Assembly: GCA_947311845.1 (NCBI GenBank)
Contig: CAMZMU010000107.1
Location: forward strand, 35,100,504 to 35,164,503
Reading direction: 5' to 3'
DNA: 64,000 bases
From: Poa pratensis
Lineage: Eukaryota; Streptophyta; Magnoliopsida; Poales; Poaceae
Of this stretch, positions 1 to 10,760 are shown in pieces. Each line of letters starts with the position of its first letter. Within the stretch, counting starts at the first letter, position 1. The notes beneath the pieces were generated by a model that was not told the origin of the DNA, ran no database searches, and saw nothing but the letters and a program-made list of their open reading frames with translations. Made by a program: the position numbers and the translations under genes.

Positions 1-2726
1 CCACGAAGCCACGACCGCGCCCACGACCTCACCACTTTTCCCCCACTCGCCCGAGCCCTCTTAGGCAGACCCTCGGTGTCATTTGGTTACCCCGAACCCC
101 CTCCCCATTTCCCCTCTCCGTCACCCCCGAATCGTGCCCCCAGGCTCACCAATTTTCTCACCGGAGTTCATCCGGCCCGCCGGCGCATTTCGACATTTCC
201 GACGAGGTGATTTCTCCTCGGAGCTCGAGACCCCGTGAGTCGTTTTTGCCACGACCTTACGCACCCTCCTGACCCCCGCATGAATTCTTTTCGCAGCCGT
301 AGCCTCGAATCCATCCGCAACCCGAAGGTCGCCGGAGTACCGTATCTCTGACCGAGCACCGCCGCCACTCGAGGACGCGGTCCTCGTCGTCGACCACTGC
401 AGCGTCACCGTCGTGCTACGCCGCGCCTCCCCGTCATCTCGCCCGACCCCAAGGACCACCGAAGCGCGGAGAACGTTCACGCCCGAGCCGCCGGCCACCG
501 TGTCCTCCATCTCCGGCGAGGTACCGCCGCCCGAGTCTGGCCATCAGGATCTGGACCGTCAGATCCCGATCCGACGGTCCGTTTTTATTGCATTACCGAA
601 CCGGTACGGGTGAATCCAGTGCGTCCGCGTAAGTTCGATCGGACGGCTGAGATTAATCGCATATTCTGAAAATTGCTAAAAAGACAGAAACTAATTCAAA
701 CTTCAAAAATTCATAACTTTCAAACTACAATTCCAAATTTAGTAAATTTTATGTCCCTGGAAAGCCCTTCTCATGTAGATTATTATAGTATCATTGTTTT
801 CCCTTTTACATCTGACAAACTTGAAAAATATACTGAGAGACAATTCGGCCATATATTCCATAACTTGTTATTCTAAAATTATTTTTAAAGTAAAATCTTT
901 TGATGAATGTTAATAATTACATCCTTTGTCCAGAGAACATAAAACTTAATTTGTATGGTCAATAAATCATAAGAGTAATAATTTTTCATGCAAGCCCTCT
1001 AGTGACTTAAAAATGTTTTCGAATAATAAAATTGCATTAAATTTTGCCCATGTCATCATGCATTATTTTAGTAACCACATAACTAATAAGCTATTTAACA
1101 CATTGTAAAAATGTTGATTTCATTTAGACATGCATATCATGTCTTCTGTGTATTGTTAATGTGTGGATTGTGTGTTGATCTGGTGTTATCCATTGTTAGA
1201 TTGTCTGGAGTGCCATTCCTGTTGCTGTGATAATTCAGCTTACTCTCGCGGTTGACAAGGCAAGTTCACTTTGATAATTTTCATAAGTAATCTTCATGAG
1301 CAGTTAAATGTTATGTTACAATGCTTGAATAGGATGAACTATTACAGTTATTGATGAATGAAACCAGGTAGGATAGTCACATGATTTACTTGGCTCGATA
1401 TCCTTTCTTGCCTTCGTGATGTTATTTGTGTAGCTAAGCTAGCTAGATGTGCTTAGGAACACCACAACTTCGTCCTTAGAAACGATTTGGCCACCACGGA
1501 GTCACGGTGTGTCATTTGAAACGACATTGATCACCACGGAGTCACGGTGCATCCTCACAAACGGCGATGAGCACCACGGAGTCATGGTGTCTCTAAACGA
1601 TCTGGCCACCACGGAGTCATGGTGTGTCATTTGAAACGACGTGGATCACCACGGAGTCACGGTGCATCCTCACAAACGGCGATGAGCACTACGGAGTCAT
1701 GGTGTCTCTAAACGATATGTTCACCACGGAGTCATGGTGTGTCATTTGAAATGACGTGGATCACCACGGAGTCACGGTGCATCCTCACAAACGGCGATGA
1801 GCACCACGGAGTAATGGTGTCTCTAAACGATCTGGCCACCACGGAGTCATGGTGTGTCATTTGAAACGACGTGGATCACCACGGAGTCACGGTGTATCCT
1901 CACAAACGGCGATGAGCACTACGGAGTCATGGTGTCTCTAAACGATCTGTCCACCACGGAGTCATGGTGTGTCATTAGAAACGACGTGGACCACCACGGA
2001 GTCACGGTGCATCCTCACAAACGGCGATGAGTACCACGGAGACATGGTGAATCTAAACAATCTAGCCACTACGGAGTCATGGTGTATCTTTTGAATCGAA
2101 GTGGATCACCACGGAGTCACGGTGCGTCCTCACAAGAGACGATGAGTACCATAAGGTCATAGAGTTTGGAAACGGCATGGTTCCCCGGAGACATGTTGTG
2201 TCATTTGAAATGGTTTGAAAATTGGAGTGAAGGAGTACTCGGAGCTATTTGTCAGAAAAGAGTAGAAGCACCACGGGACTATGGAGTTCTCGAAAGGGGT
2301 GGAAACAACTCGGAGTTCTATTACGTGTACGTGGAGAAAGATATTAAATAATTCGTTTAGAACCAATAAAATTGTTTAATATATTCTGAGTGAATCTTGC
2401 CATCACAATTCAGTTGTGCTGACCCAATGAATCTGGGCTGTAACTCACCGTTGCAAGTCCGTCTGACGAGAAGTAAGGATTTGATAGGGTCGCGAGTCTC
2501 CAACCAACATGCCTTGCCTGTGGCACATGATGAAGATGGAGCTCACTTTATCCATTAGCTTTCCGCTGTGTGTTTATTTCGGTTTGAGCTAGCCATGAGC
2601 TATGCACCTTGTATCGAACCCTTTTATTTCTGGATCATCGTGTAATGAATATTGATGCATTGTTATGGTATTTCATCTTAAACTGTGTGTGCTAGCAAGT
2701 CGATCCAGGGACTAGCACTATACACA
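1..2726 (+). mobile_element. Plus-strand gypsy LTR, copy A (5' part outside window)
   Basis: Matches the complete LTR at 31982-35554 from about base 846 onward. It contains the GC-rich block (1-650), an AT-rich middle, the 115-bp tandem array and the 3' end reading ACTATACACA. Open frames in the GC-rich part are chance frames of GC-rich LTR DNA. The CA terminus at 2726 is inferred from the TG...CA rule. The next 38 bases separate it from the stub of the minus-strand element. Confidence 0.75.
1492..2124 (+). repeat. 115-bp tandem array of imperfect palindromes in LTR, copy A
   Basis: Each 115-bp period is made of three ~38-bp subunits, each containing the core CACCACGGAGTCAYGGTG (Y is C or T). 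The core is an imperfect palindrome, CACC at one end and GGTG at the other. Successive phases of one subunit (GATCTGGCC or GATATGTTC) lie at 1599, 1714, 1829 and 1944, giving an exact 115-bp period. The array is higher-order: subunits within a period differ more than the same subunit in successive periods. Flanking copies at either end are degenerate. Confidence 0.9.
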
Positions 2727-2764
2727 GGAGGTCGCTACCTTATAGTAAAAGGGGGGCCTTTACA

Positions 2765-2815
2765 ATAATATAAGCATGGAACATAAGAAATTATAGATAC
2801 GTTTGAGACGTATCA
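2765..2815 (-). mobile_element. Truncated 3' LTR stub of the minus-strand element, copy A
   Basis: About 50 bases match the start of the full LTR at 8356 (GATACGTTTGAGACGTATCA on the plus strand, with ATAATATAAGCATGG further left). The match stops just right of the plus-strand LTR, so the rest of the second LTR is lost. Copies B (35593-35643) and C (61997-62047) have the same stub, so the truncation predates the duplication. Confidence 0.8.
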
Positions 2816-5456
2816 ATCAGTACTAAAGAACAATCAACCGTGCATAGTATATTTAAAGATGATTTAAGCTTCAAGAACAACAATATAATCATCCAATGCA
2901 TCAAACACTCATGACAACTTTATGTTAGGATCAAGTCAAGCAATAACAATATGCACGTAGAAAATCAACTCTCTATTTGTTCACTCAAAAACAAGCAAGC
3001 GTTCAGCGTTGGTTCCTGGCACCAGGATGTTGTGGCTAAAAGAACATAAAGGGGGGGTTGGAAGGCCAACGGAAGAAAGTCTCACAAAGCTGAAAGTGAT
3101 CATTAGACAAGAGGAAGTCTTATAATCGAAGCTATGCAAGGAGTAGTGATTGCCACACAATGGATGCACATAGAGCTATAAGTGTATGAAAGCTCTCCAA
3201 TGGAACTAGTGGGGGTGCATCCAACTTGCTTGCTCATGAAGACCTAGAGCACTTTTGAGGAGGCTCATCATTGGAATATACAAGCCAAGTTCTATAATGT
3301 AAAGTTCCCCACATAGTTATGCAAATAAAACATGAAAACTCTCTCACATGGAGTAAAGGTGCTAAACATGAGCACAAATGATGACTATGAATACTACAGG
3401 TGCTAAAACATGAGCACAAGTGTGGATAAAGAATAGTAATGTTGCCCCCTTTTTATTCTTCTTCTTTTTTTCTTTCTTTTTTTCTTTTTCTGTTTCTCTT
3501 TTCGATGGCCTCCATGGCTCTTTTCACTTTTAGGGGCAAACATTCTAATATGACAACACACTTTTTGGTACAACTAACTCATAATGAACAAAACATAATA
3601 TATGAAACGGTGCCTCAGCCAGTGTAGCAGGATATGCAATGATCTAGCGTAACATGGGTAAACCGTACATTAGCTGTATAGAATCATGCAAAGCAATATA
3701 TAAATGATAAATGACAACAAGTCATGTAATGTAAGATGGAAGTTGCATGACAATATATCTCGGAACAACTATGGAAATGCTGTGATAGGTAGGTATGGTG
3801 GATGTTTTGAGGAAGATATTTAGTCTTATGTGTAGGAGAACATGATGAAGATCTCCCACGAGTTTTGGATGTACCCGCGAAGTATGCACCAACTCTCAAT
3901 GTGAGAATGAGCAATGCAAAGTACCGAAGAGGCTAGCAAATATGGTAGTGGAAGTGCCATGAAAACCGCAGCTTAGAACTCACAAGTTAAAAGATTCCAA
4001 CTAGAAATATGATCTTACAAGGCATAATGAAAATGACTCCAAGAGGGACTGTGGCAAGTGACAAGTCACTGTTGGGACCCCGACCGTAGCGCATAACAAA
4101 AAGTCATTACGGTTGCTTTTAACATTAGAAGTCATATATCATTATGCTATCAACTGGTTAATTAAGTGTGGCACAGCTTCAAGTTTTTTTATACCAACAA
4201 TTAATCATTTTACTTTACTAAACCATCAAGTTTACCATTAAGCATATTAATATCTCAAAACAACATCAATGATTCAAGTGAAACAATTTAATGATCTACA
4301 AGATTATGTAACCTTTCGTTATACCATCTACCACATTTAGCAATTTCTGTTTCCAACCAAACACCAATCAACTTATTTAAACATAAACTCTCCAAGTATT
4401 TAACAATGAAACAAGAGAGTATAACCTAACCGCTGCGGCTTTCAGCTTTCACCATAAACATAAAACAATAAGTGTTGCGGCTTTCAGCTTTCGCTATGAA
4501 CATAAAAGATAACTGTTGAGGCTTTCAGCTTTTACCATAAATATAAAAGAATGCTAGGATCCATTTTATTCAGAAAATTAAAATAACAAAGCAAAAATAA
4601 AAGCAAACTAACGCTTCAAGTAAAACACATAAGATGTGACGGAATTAAAATATAGTTTCACTAGAGATAACTGATAAGTTGTTGATGAAGAAGGGGATGC
4701 CTTGGGCATCCCCAAGCTTAGACGCTTGAGTCTTCTTGAAATATGCTTGGGTGACCCACGGGGGCATCCCGAGCTTAGGCTATTTCATCTTCTTGATCAC
4801 ATCATATCATCCTCTCTCTTGATTCTTGAAAACTTTCACCACACGAAACTCAAAGTAAACTTTATTAGAGGGTTAGTGCATAATCAAAAATTCTCATATT
4901 CTGCATGGACACAATCATTACCAATGCTACTGGACATTAGCTACAGCCACTGATACTTTATGGAACAAAAAGATCCATTCAAAAACAGCAAAAGAGGCAT
5001 TGCAAAATAAATGGCAGAATCTGTCAAAAACAGAACAGTGCGTAAAGACGAATTTTTTCGAGGCACTTAACTTGCTCAGATCAGAAAACTTAAAACAAAT
5101 GAAAGTTGCTTACATATCTGAGGATCACGCACAAAAAATCTCAGGTCATTTTGATTTTTCTGTGAATTCTACGAATTAAACGGTGGACAGCAGAAAACTG
5201 TTTCTGTGCAGAAATCCAAATCTAGCATCAACTTCCTACTAGAGGTTTTACTTGACACAACTATGCAATAAAATAAAGATACAAAGAAGTTGTTACAGAG
5301 GTAAGCATGCTCCTTGACTAAAGCTTAAAATAAAAGATAATGGGTTGCCTCCCAAAAGCGTTTTTTTAATGCCTTTTAGCTAGGCTAGCTGATTTTAATG
5401 ATGCTCTCATAAGAATAAGAGTTGAAAAACAAAAGAGAGCATCAAGGGGAAAAATA

Positions 5457-6566
5457 TCAAACACATTTAAGTCTAACCCACTTCCTATGCAAGCGAATAT
5501 TGTAATAAAATAAATTGTTGAAGCATAAAGCAACTAACATAGAAAGACGAAACAAATGCAATTTCAAAACTTTCAACATAAAGAGAGGTGCTTTAGTAAC
5601 TTGAAAAGTTTTACAACCATATTTTCCTCTCTCATAATAACTTTCAGTAGCATCATGAACAAACTCAACAATATAACTATCACATAAAGCATGCTTTTCA
5701 TGATCTACAAACACATAATTTCTATTAGGTTCAAAAATAGCGGGGTCATTAGACCCACTTTTGACAATAGTAGTATAATAAATATCATTAGGCAATATAG
5801 GACCGTCATCAAGAGCATTATCATATATAACAATAGGGAGCACATTTTTACTTTCTGCAATTTCCTCTTTTATTTGAGTCAAGGAGCATGCTACTACAAA
5901 TTTATCAAAAAGAGATATTTCAATAGAATCATGACATTCAACAATATAGCATTCTTCTCCTTAGGTAGGCATGGAGGGTAATCAAATAATGTAAGAGTTA
6001 AAGAGTTACTATCTTTAGGAGGTAGATCCTCCTTTTGTTCTTCACTCTCCTCCTCTTTTTCATCTAATGAGCTTTCAGGTTCAGCAATTTCTTCTTCCAC
6101 ATGTTCCTGAAAGGAAGCAAGTTGTTCTGGAGAATAAGTTTTCTCAAAAAATTTAGTGATATAAGGATTATCATTGTAATATTTAAGGCAGTAACCTAGT
6201 ATAGCATAATTCTCAGTTTTACAAGGAGCATCATCATTTTGAATATAACCAGCAATTTCATAGGCACCCTTAAAAACAACAAATTCTTCAATTTGTTCAA
6301 GATTACCAAAGTCATAGTTTCCTTTAGCATAAGCAGCCAAGGTTTCATTATCATTATAATCACATTGGAAAGGGAGGTGTTTATGCCTTCTACAACAAAA
6401 AGATTCATTAAAGCAGTAGGATTCATCATATGTAGAACACAAGTTCTTAGCAAAATTATTCAATCTACTTATTTGTTCCCATAAATATTTCCCTTTTTGA
6501 GTAATTTTGATGTTCCTTCGTGAACCCACTTAGCCAATAAGATTTTATTTCAAAGAGAGTAGACAT
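5457..6566 (-). pseudogene. Retroelement ORF of unknown function in gag position, copy A (frameshifted)
   Basis: Starts about 185 bp after the primer-binding site, the usual place of gag. Comparison with copy B gives an ancestral protein of about 376 aa: N-terminal part with a Cys/His cluster (SYCFNESFCCRRHKHLPFQC), a Glu/Lys-rich middle (SSLDEKEEESEEQKED), then FDYPPCLPKEE and a C-terminal region with IYDNALDDGPILPNDIYYTT. No canonical CCHC knuckle or pol motif is seen. Copy A has a 20-bp deletion near 6503 and a 1-bp deletion near 5958 (CTTCTCCTTA against CTTCCTCCTTA in B), so the frame is broken twice. The ATG was chosen from copy B. I recognise it as a protein type carried by Triticeae gypsy elements but know no function for it. 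Confidence 0.7.
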
Positions 6567-6750
6567 TGATAGCAAGTAAAGAACTAGACATAATAACAAA
6601 CCGAAATACAAAAATAAATGCAAGTAAATATTTTTTTTGTGTTTTTGATAATATTAAGCAAACAAGACAGTAATAAAAATAAACTAAGCAAGACAAAAAC
6701 AAAGTAAAGAGATTGGAAGTGAGAGACTCCCCTTGCAGAAGTGCTCCAAC

Positions 6751-6768
6751 TCCCCGGCAACGGCGCCA
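6751..6768 (-). other. tRNA-Asp primer-binding site, copy A
   Basis: On the minus strand this reads TGGCGCCGTTGCCGGGGA, which pairs with the 3' end of plant tRNA-Asp (CCCCGGCAACGGCGCCA). It lies 10 bases inside the LTR end, so it fixes the element as minus-strand with its 5' LTR to the right. Confidence 0.85.
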
Positions 6769-6778
6769 GAAATTAGCT

Positions 6779-8356
6779 TGATGCACGCGATGGTGTTGTT
6801 CGGAAACCCCAAGAGGAAGGTGTGAAGTAGTGCAGCAGCAAATTTCCCTCAGTTATGAAACCGAGGTTATCAATCCAGTAGGAGATGAATGCTCTTCTGA
6901 AGGTTGTTGAATCTGACGTTGACAGGGCGCACTACCAGTGTCAACAACGAACGTGGAACCTGCACACAACACAATCAAACTACTTTGCCTCAACGAAACA
7001 GTGAGGTTGTCAATCTCACCGGCTTGCTATAAACAAATGGTTAAACGTATGGTGTGGAAAATGATGTTTGTTTGCAGAGAATGAAAGTAACTGTTTGCAG
7101 TAGGTTGTATTATCAATGTAAAGAAAAGAACCGGGGTCCACAGTTCACTAGTGGTGTCTCTCCATAAATAAATAATAGCATACAAGCGGGTAAACAAATT
7201 ACAGCTGGGCAATTGACAAAATAAAGAACTGCATAATGATGCATATAATATAGTCATGATGTCTAGTGTGAGATTCATTTGGGCATTACAACAATATACA
7301 TAGACCGTTCCAACCGCATCTATGATTAATAAACCACCTTCCGGTTAGCGTCTGCACCCCTTAAAGTATTAAGTTGCAAGCAACAGATTATTGCATTAGG
7401 CAAAGTGTGTAATGTAAGTAATACAATTATCATTAGACAAAGCACTACTGTTTTATCCCTAGTAGCAACAGTACATTCACAATCTTAGAGGTTGCTGTCA
7501 CTCCCCCAGATTAAATGAAGACATAAACCCACTATCGAGCATAAATACTCCCTCTTGGATTCACAAGCATCTACTAGCAACGGAGAGCATGCAAGATCAT
7601 AAATAACACACACATAATATATTATGAAGCAAATGACATTGTACTCAATATTCATCGGATCCCAGCAAACGCAACATGTAGCATTACATAAAGATGATCT
7701 TGATCATGATAGGCAGCTCACAAGATCTAAACATGGTAGCACATAAGGAGAAGACAACCATCTAGCTACTGCTATGGACCCGTAGTCCAAGGATGAACTA
7801 CTCACGCATCAGTCCGGAGGCGGGCATGGTGATGTAGAGCCCTCCGGTGATGATTCCCCTCTCCGGCAGGGTGCCGGGAAGAGCTTCTGAACCCTCCCGA
7901 ACTAGGGTTGACGACGGCGGCGGCTCTGTGATGTTTCGTGGAAAAGTGTTCGGGTACTTAGGGTTTTTCCGTCGGGGGGATTTTATAGGCGAAAGGGCAA
8001 CGTCGGTGGGCGCCCGAGGGGCCCGGACCACGTGGTGGCACGGCCAGAAGGGGGGCCGCGCCTCCACCAGGTGTGGCCGCCTCGTGGCGTGTCTTCGATG
8101 CTTCCTCGGTCTTCTAGATCCTTCCGGGAAAAATAGGAGTTTTGGATTTTGTTTCGTCCAATTCCGAGAATATTTTCTTAACAACTTTTCTGAAACCAAA
8201 AACAGCAGAAAACATGGAACTGTCACTGTGGCATCTTGTTAATAGGTTTGTCCCAAAAAATGCATAAAACCATATAAAGTGTATATAAAACATGTAGCAA
8301 TGGGTATAATATAAGCATGGAACATAGGAAATTATAGATACGTTTGAGACGTATCA
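6779..8356 (-). mobile_element. 5' LTR of minus-strand gypsy element, copy A
   Basis: 1578 bp, starting TGATACGTC on the minus strand and ending TGCATCA just before the primer site. A second LTR of the same family at 9132-10755 shares its layout, including the CTTCTCC...GATCATGATCAAGATC region and the CCGGCACCC block. The right edge abuts a hAT transposase fragment directly, so the element landed in that gene fragment. The matching target duplication cannot be seen because the other LTR is truncated. Confidence 0.85.
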
Positions 8357-8357
8357 G

Positions 8358-8756
8358 CTCCCTTTATCAATCGTTGAGAATGATGGATTTTGAAAATTTG
8401 TTTCTAGCTTGAATCCAGCCTTTCACATGCTATCAAGAAGCTGGACGCTCAAGAATGAGTTCATGAAAGCTTTTATGATGAAGGCCTTGAAAGAGCTATT
8501 TGGTGCTTCCAAGTCTAGGATATCATTGACCATGGACATGTGGGCTTCCAATCAAACAATTGGATACATGATCATTACATCCCACTTCATTAATGATTCC
8601 TGGAAATTGGACAAAAGAATAATCAAGTTCAATGCCTTGGAAACACCCCACACAGGAGTAGCCATGTTCAGTGTGGTTCTCAAATTCATTCGTGACTTGA
8701 ACTTCAAGGACAAGTTGTTTGCAATAGCATTGGATAATGCTTCTACCAAATCTTAA
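8358..8756 (+). pseudogene. hAT-family transposase fragment, copy A
   Basis: In-frame translation reads LPLSIVENDGF, stop, KFVSSLNPAFHMLSR, then SRISLTMDMWASNQ, GYMIITSHFI, KRIIKFNALETPHTG and KLFAIALDNAS. This is the core of Ac/RICESLEEPER-like hAT transposases, where SLT.D.W.S.....Y..IT.H.I and LDNAS are family signatures. Only about 130 of the usual 600-700 residues remain. The left end abuts the retroelement LTR, there is a TGA in the first segment, and a TAA follows NASTKS. The dimerisation domain and BED finger are absent. Copy A also lacks 6 bases relative to B (AFMMKAL against AFNDHKKAL). Confidence 0.8.
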
Positions 8757-8935
8757 CAAAAACATCATGCTAAATTTTGCAGCACCTAATCTTTGGGTCG
8801 ATAGGATGAGCCTTGTGAGCATTTACCATAATTACATAATGGTTCGAACCTTAATAACCATCGGTTAACCTCTTTTAACCCTTTTAACCTAATGGTTAAT
8901 CTATTAATCCATTTACATAAAGGACATTGCTACGT

Positions 8936-8949
8936 CGTGGTCGACCACG
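8936..8949. repeat. Perfect 14-bp palindrome CGTGGTCGACCACG
   Basis: Self-complementary and part of the left arm of a larger inverted repeat with 13553-13569. Also present in copy B at 41757-41770. Confidence 0.6.
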
Positions 8950-9131
8950 ATCTGGTCTATATCGTGGTCAGTCCCGACATGCCATAAATGGAAAGAAAAC
9001 GTTTCGCAGAAAGGAAAGAATCCCGCGCGCATGACACAGGCGGGTGGGACGCCAGACATAGGTGGTTTTTTGGCGGGACGCGAGGCCGAGACAGCGACCA
9101 ATAAATGTCCAGCGCACAGGGCCACAGGCCC

Positions 9132-10755
9132 TGGTGGCTCTAAGTTAATAGTGCCAGAAACAATGCTTGTACGTCACACGTCAGTTGGGAACCCCAAGAG
9201 GAAGGTATGATGAGTGCAGCAGTAAGTTTTCCCTCAGTATGAAACCAAGGTTATCAATCCAGGAGGAGGACGACGTTGCTTCGAAGGTGTTGGTGAAGGA
9301 GTGTAGTGCGGCGCAACACCAGGGATTCCGGTGCCAACGTGGAACCTGCACAACACAATCAAATTACTTTGCCCCAACTTAACAGTGAGGTTGTCAATCT
9401 CACCGGCTTGCTGAAAACAAAGGGTTAAACGTATCGAATGGAAAATGATGTTTGTTTGCATAAAACAGTAGAGAACAATGATTGCAGTAGATTGTATTTC
9501 AGATGTAAAAGAATGGACCGGGGTCCACAGTTCACTAGTGGTGTCTCTCCAATAAGATAACTAACATGCTGGGTAAACAAATTACAGCTGGGCAATTGAC
9601 AATTGATAAGTGCATATAACATGCATGTGTGAGCTGTGGTGTCTACTATGAGATTCATTTGGGCATTACGACAAAGTACATAGACCGCTATCCAGCATGC
9701 ATCTATGCCTAAATAGTCCACTTTCAGGTTAACATCCGTACCCTTCCAGTATTAAGTTGCAAGCAACAGACAATTGCATTAAGTAATGTGCGTAATGTAA
9801 ACAATACATTCATCCTTGAATAAAGCATTGCTGTTTTCCCCTAGTGGCAACAACACATCTACAACCTTAGAACTTGCTGTCACTATCCCAGGTTAAATAG
9901 AGGTTGAACCCAACTATCATGCATAAATACCCCCTCTTGGAGTTACAAGTATTCACGTGGCCAAGTCTTCAATAAGTAACGGAGAGCATGCAAGATCACA
10001 AATGACATAGACATGATAATATAATATTCAGCTCCACATAGGTATCAATATAAGTCAGATCCCAGCAAACACAACATGTAGCATTACAATAAGATGATCT
10101 TGATCATGATAGGCAGCTCACAAGATCTAAACATGATGGCACAAGTGGAGAAGACAACCATCTAGCTACTGCTATGGACCCATAGTCCAAGGATGAACTA
10201 CTCACGCATCACTTCGGAGGCGGGCATGGCGATGTAGAGCCCTCCGGTGATGATTCCCCTCTCCGGCAGGGTGCCGGAAGAGCTTCAGGAACCCCCCGAG
10301 TTAGGACTGACGACGGCGGCGGCAGCGAATATGTTCTGGATGAAAGGCTCGGTGTTTTAGGGTTTTCGCGTCTCGGGGAATAAATAGGCGAAGGGGCGAT
10401 GTCGGCGGACCCCCGAGGGGCCCAAACCACACCCAGGCGCGGCTGGGCCCACTGCCGCGCCACCTGGTGGTTTGGCCACCTCGTGGCTCTCCTTCGTCTC
10501 TCCTTCGGACTCCGTGATGGTGCTGGAAAAATAGGGACCTGGCCTTTTGTTTCGTGCAATTCCGAGAATATTTCCAGAAGTAACTTTCTGAAACCAAAAA
10601 TAGCAGAAAACAGGGAACTGGCACTGTGGCATCTTGTTAATAGGTTAGTCCCAGAAAATGCATAAAAGTGATACGAAGTGTATATAAAACATGTAGCAAA
10701 TGGTATAATATAAGCATGGAACAGCAGAAATTATGGATACGTTGGAGACGTATCA
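9132..10755 (-). mobile_element. Solo LTR of the minus-strand gypsy family, only in copy A
   Basis: 1624 bp, starting TGATACGTCTCC on the minus strand (right end) and finishing GCCACCA at the left. It is flanked by the 5-bp target duplication GGCCC (9127-9131 and 10756-10760). Copy B at 41948-41952 has a single GGCCC with flanks joined exactly, an empty site. It is related to, but clearly diverged from, the LTR at 6779-8356. Insertion and loss of the internal part by LTR-LTR recombination most simply came after the A/B duplication. Confidence 0.92.
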
Positions 10756-10760
10756 GGCCC

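Larger units (their letters stand above)
2765..8356 (-). mobile_element. Minus-strand Ty3/gypsy-type element without recognisable pol, copy A
   Basis: Read on the minus strand, a 5' LTR (8356 to 6779) is followed by a primer-binding site for tRNA-Asp (6768-6751), a single long broken ORF (6566-5457), about 2.6 kb of AT-rich noncoding DNA, and a stub of the second LTR (2815-2765) containing only its first ~50 bases. LTR start is TGATACGTCTC and its end is ...TGCATCA. No protease, reverse transcriptase, RNase H or integrase motifs were seen, so it is non-autonomous. It resembles the Sabrina/WHAM group of Triticeae elements from memory; that family name is not proven. Confidence 0.8.

Noticed and set aside
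121..510. 129-aa minus-strand frame in the GC-rich LTR block (also 32947-33336 and 59351-59740)
   Set aside because: It occurs in all three LTR copies, has no recognisable domain, and other frames in the same block are equally open. It is explained by GC-rich noncoding LTR sequence.
1492..2124. CRISPR-like regularly spaced repeats
   Set aside because: The spacers are themselves repeated (115-bp higher-order unit) and the array lies inside a plant LTR.
8849..8905. Telomere-like TTTTAACCC units
   Set aside because: Only a few irregular TTAACC motifs, not the plant telomere repeat TTTAGGG, and no array.
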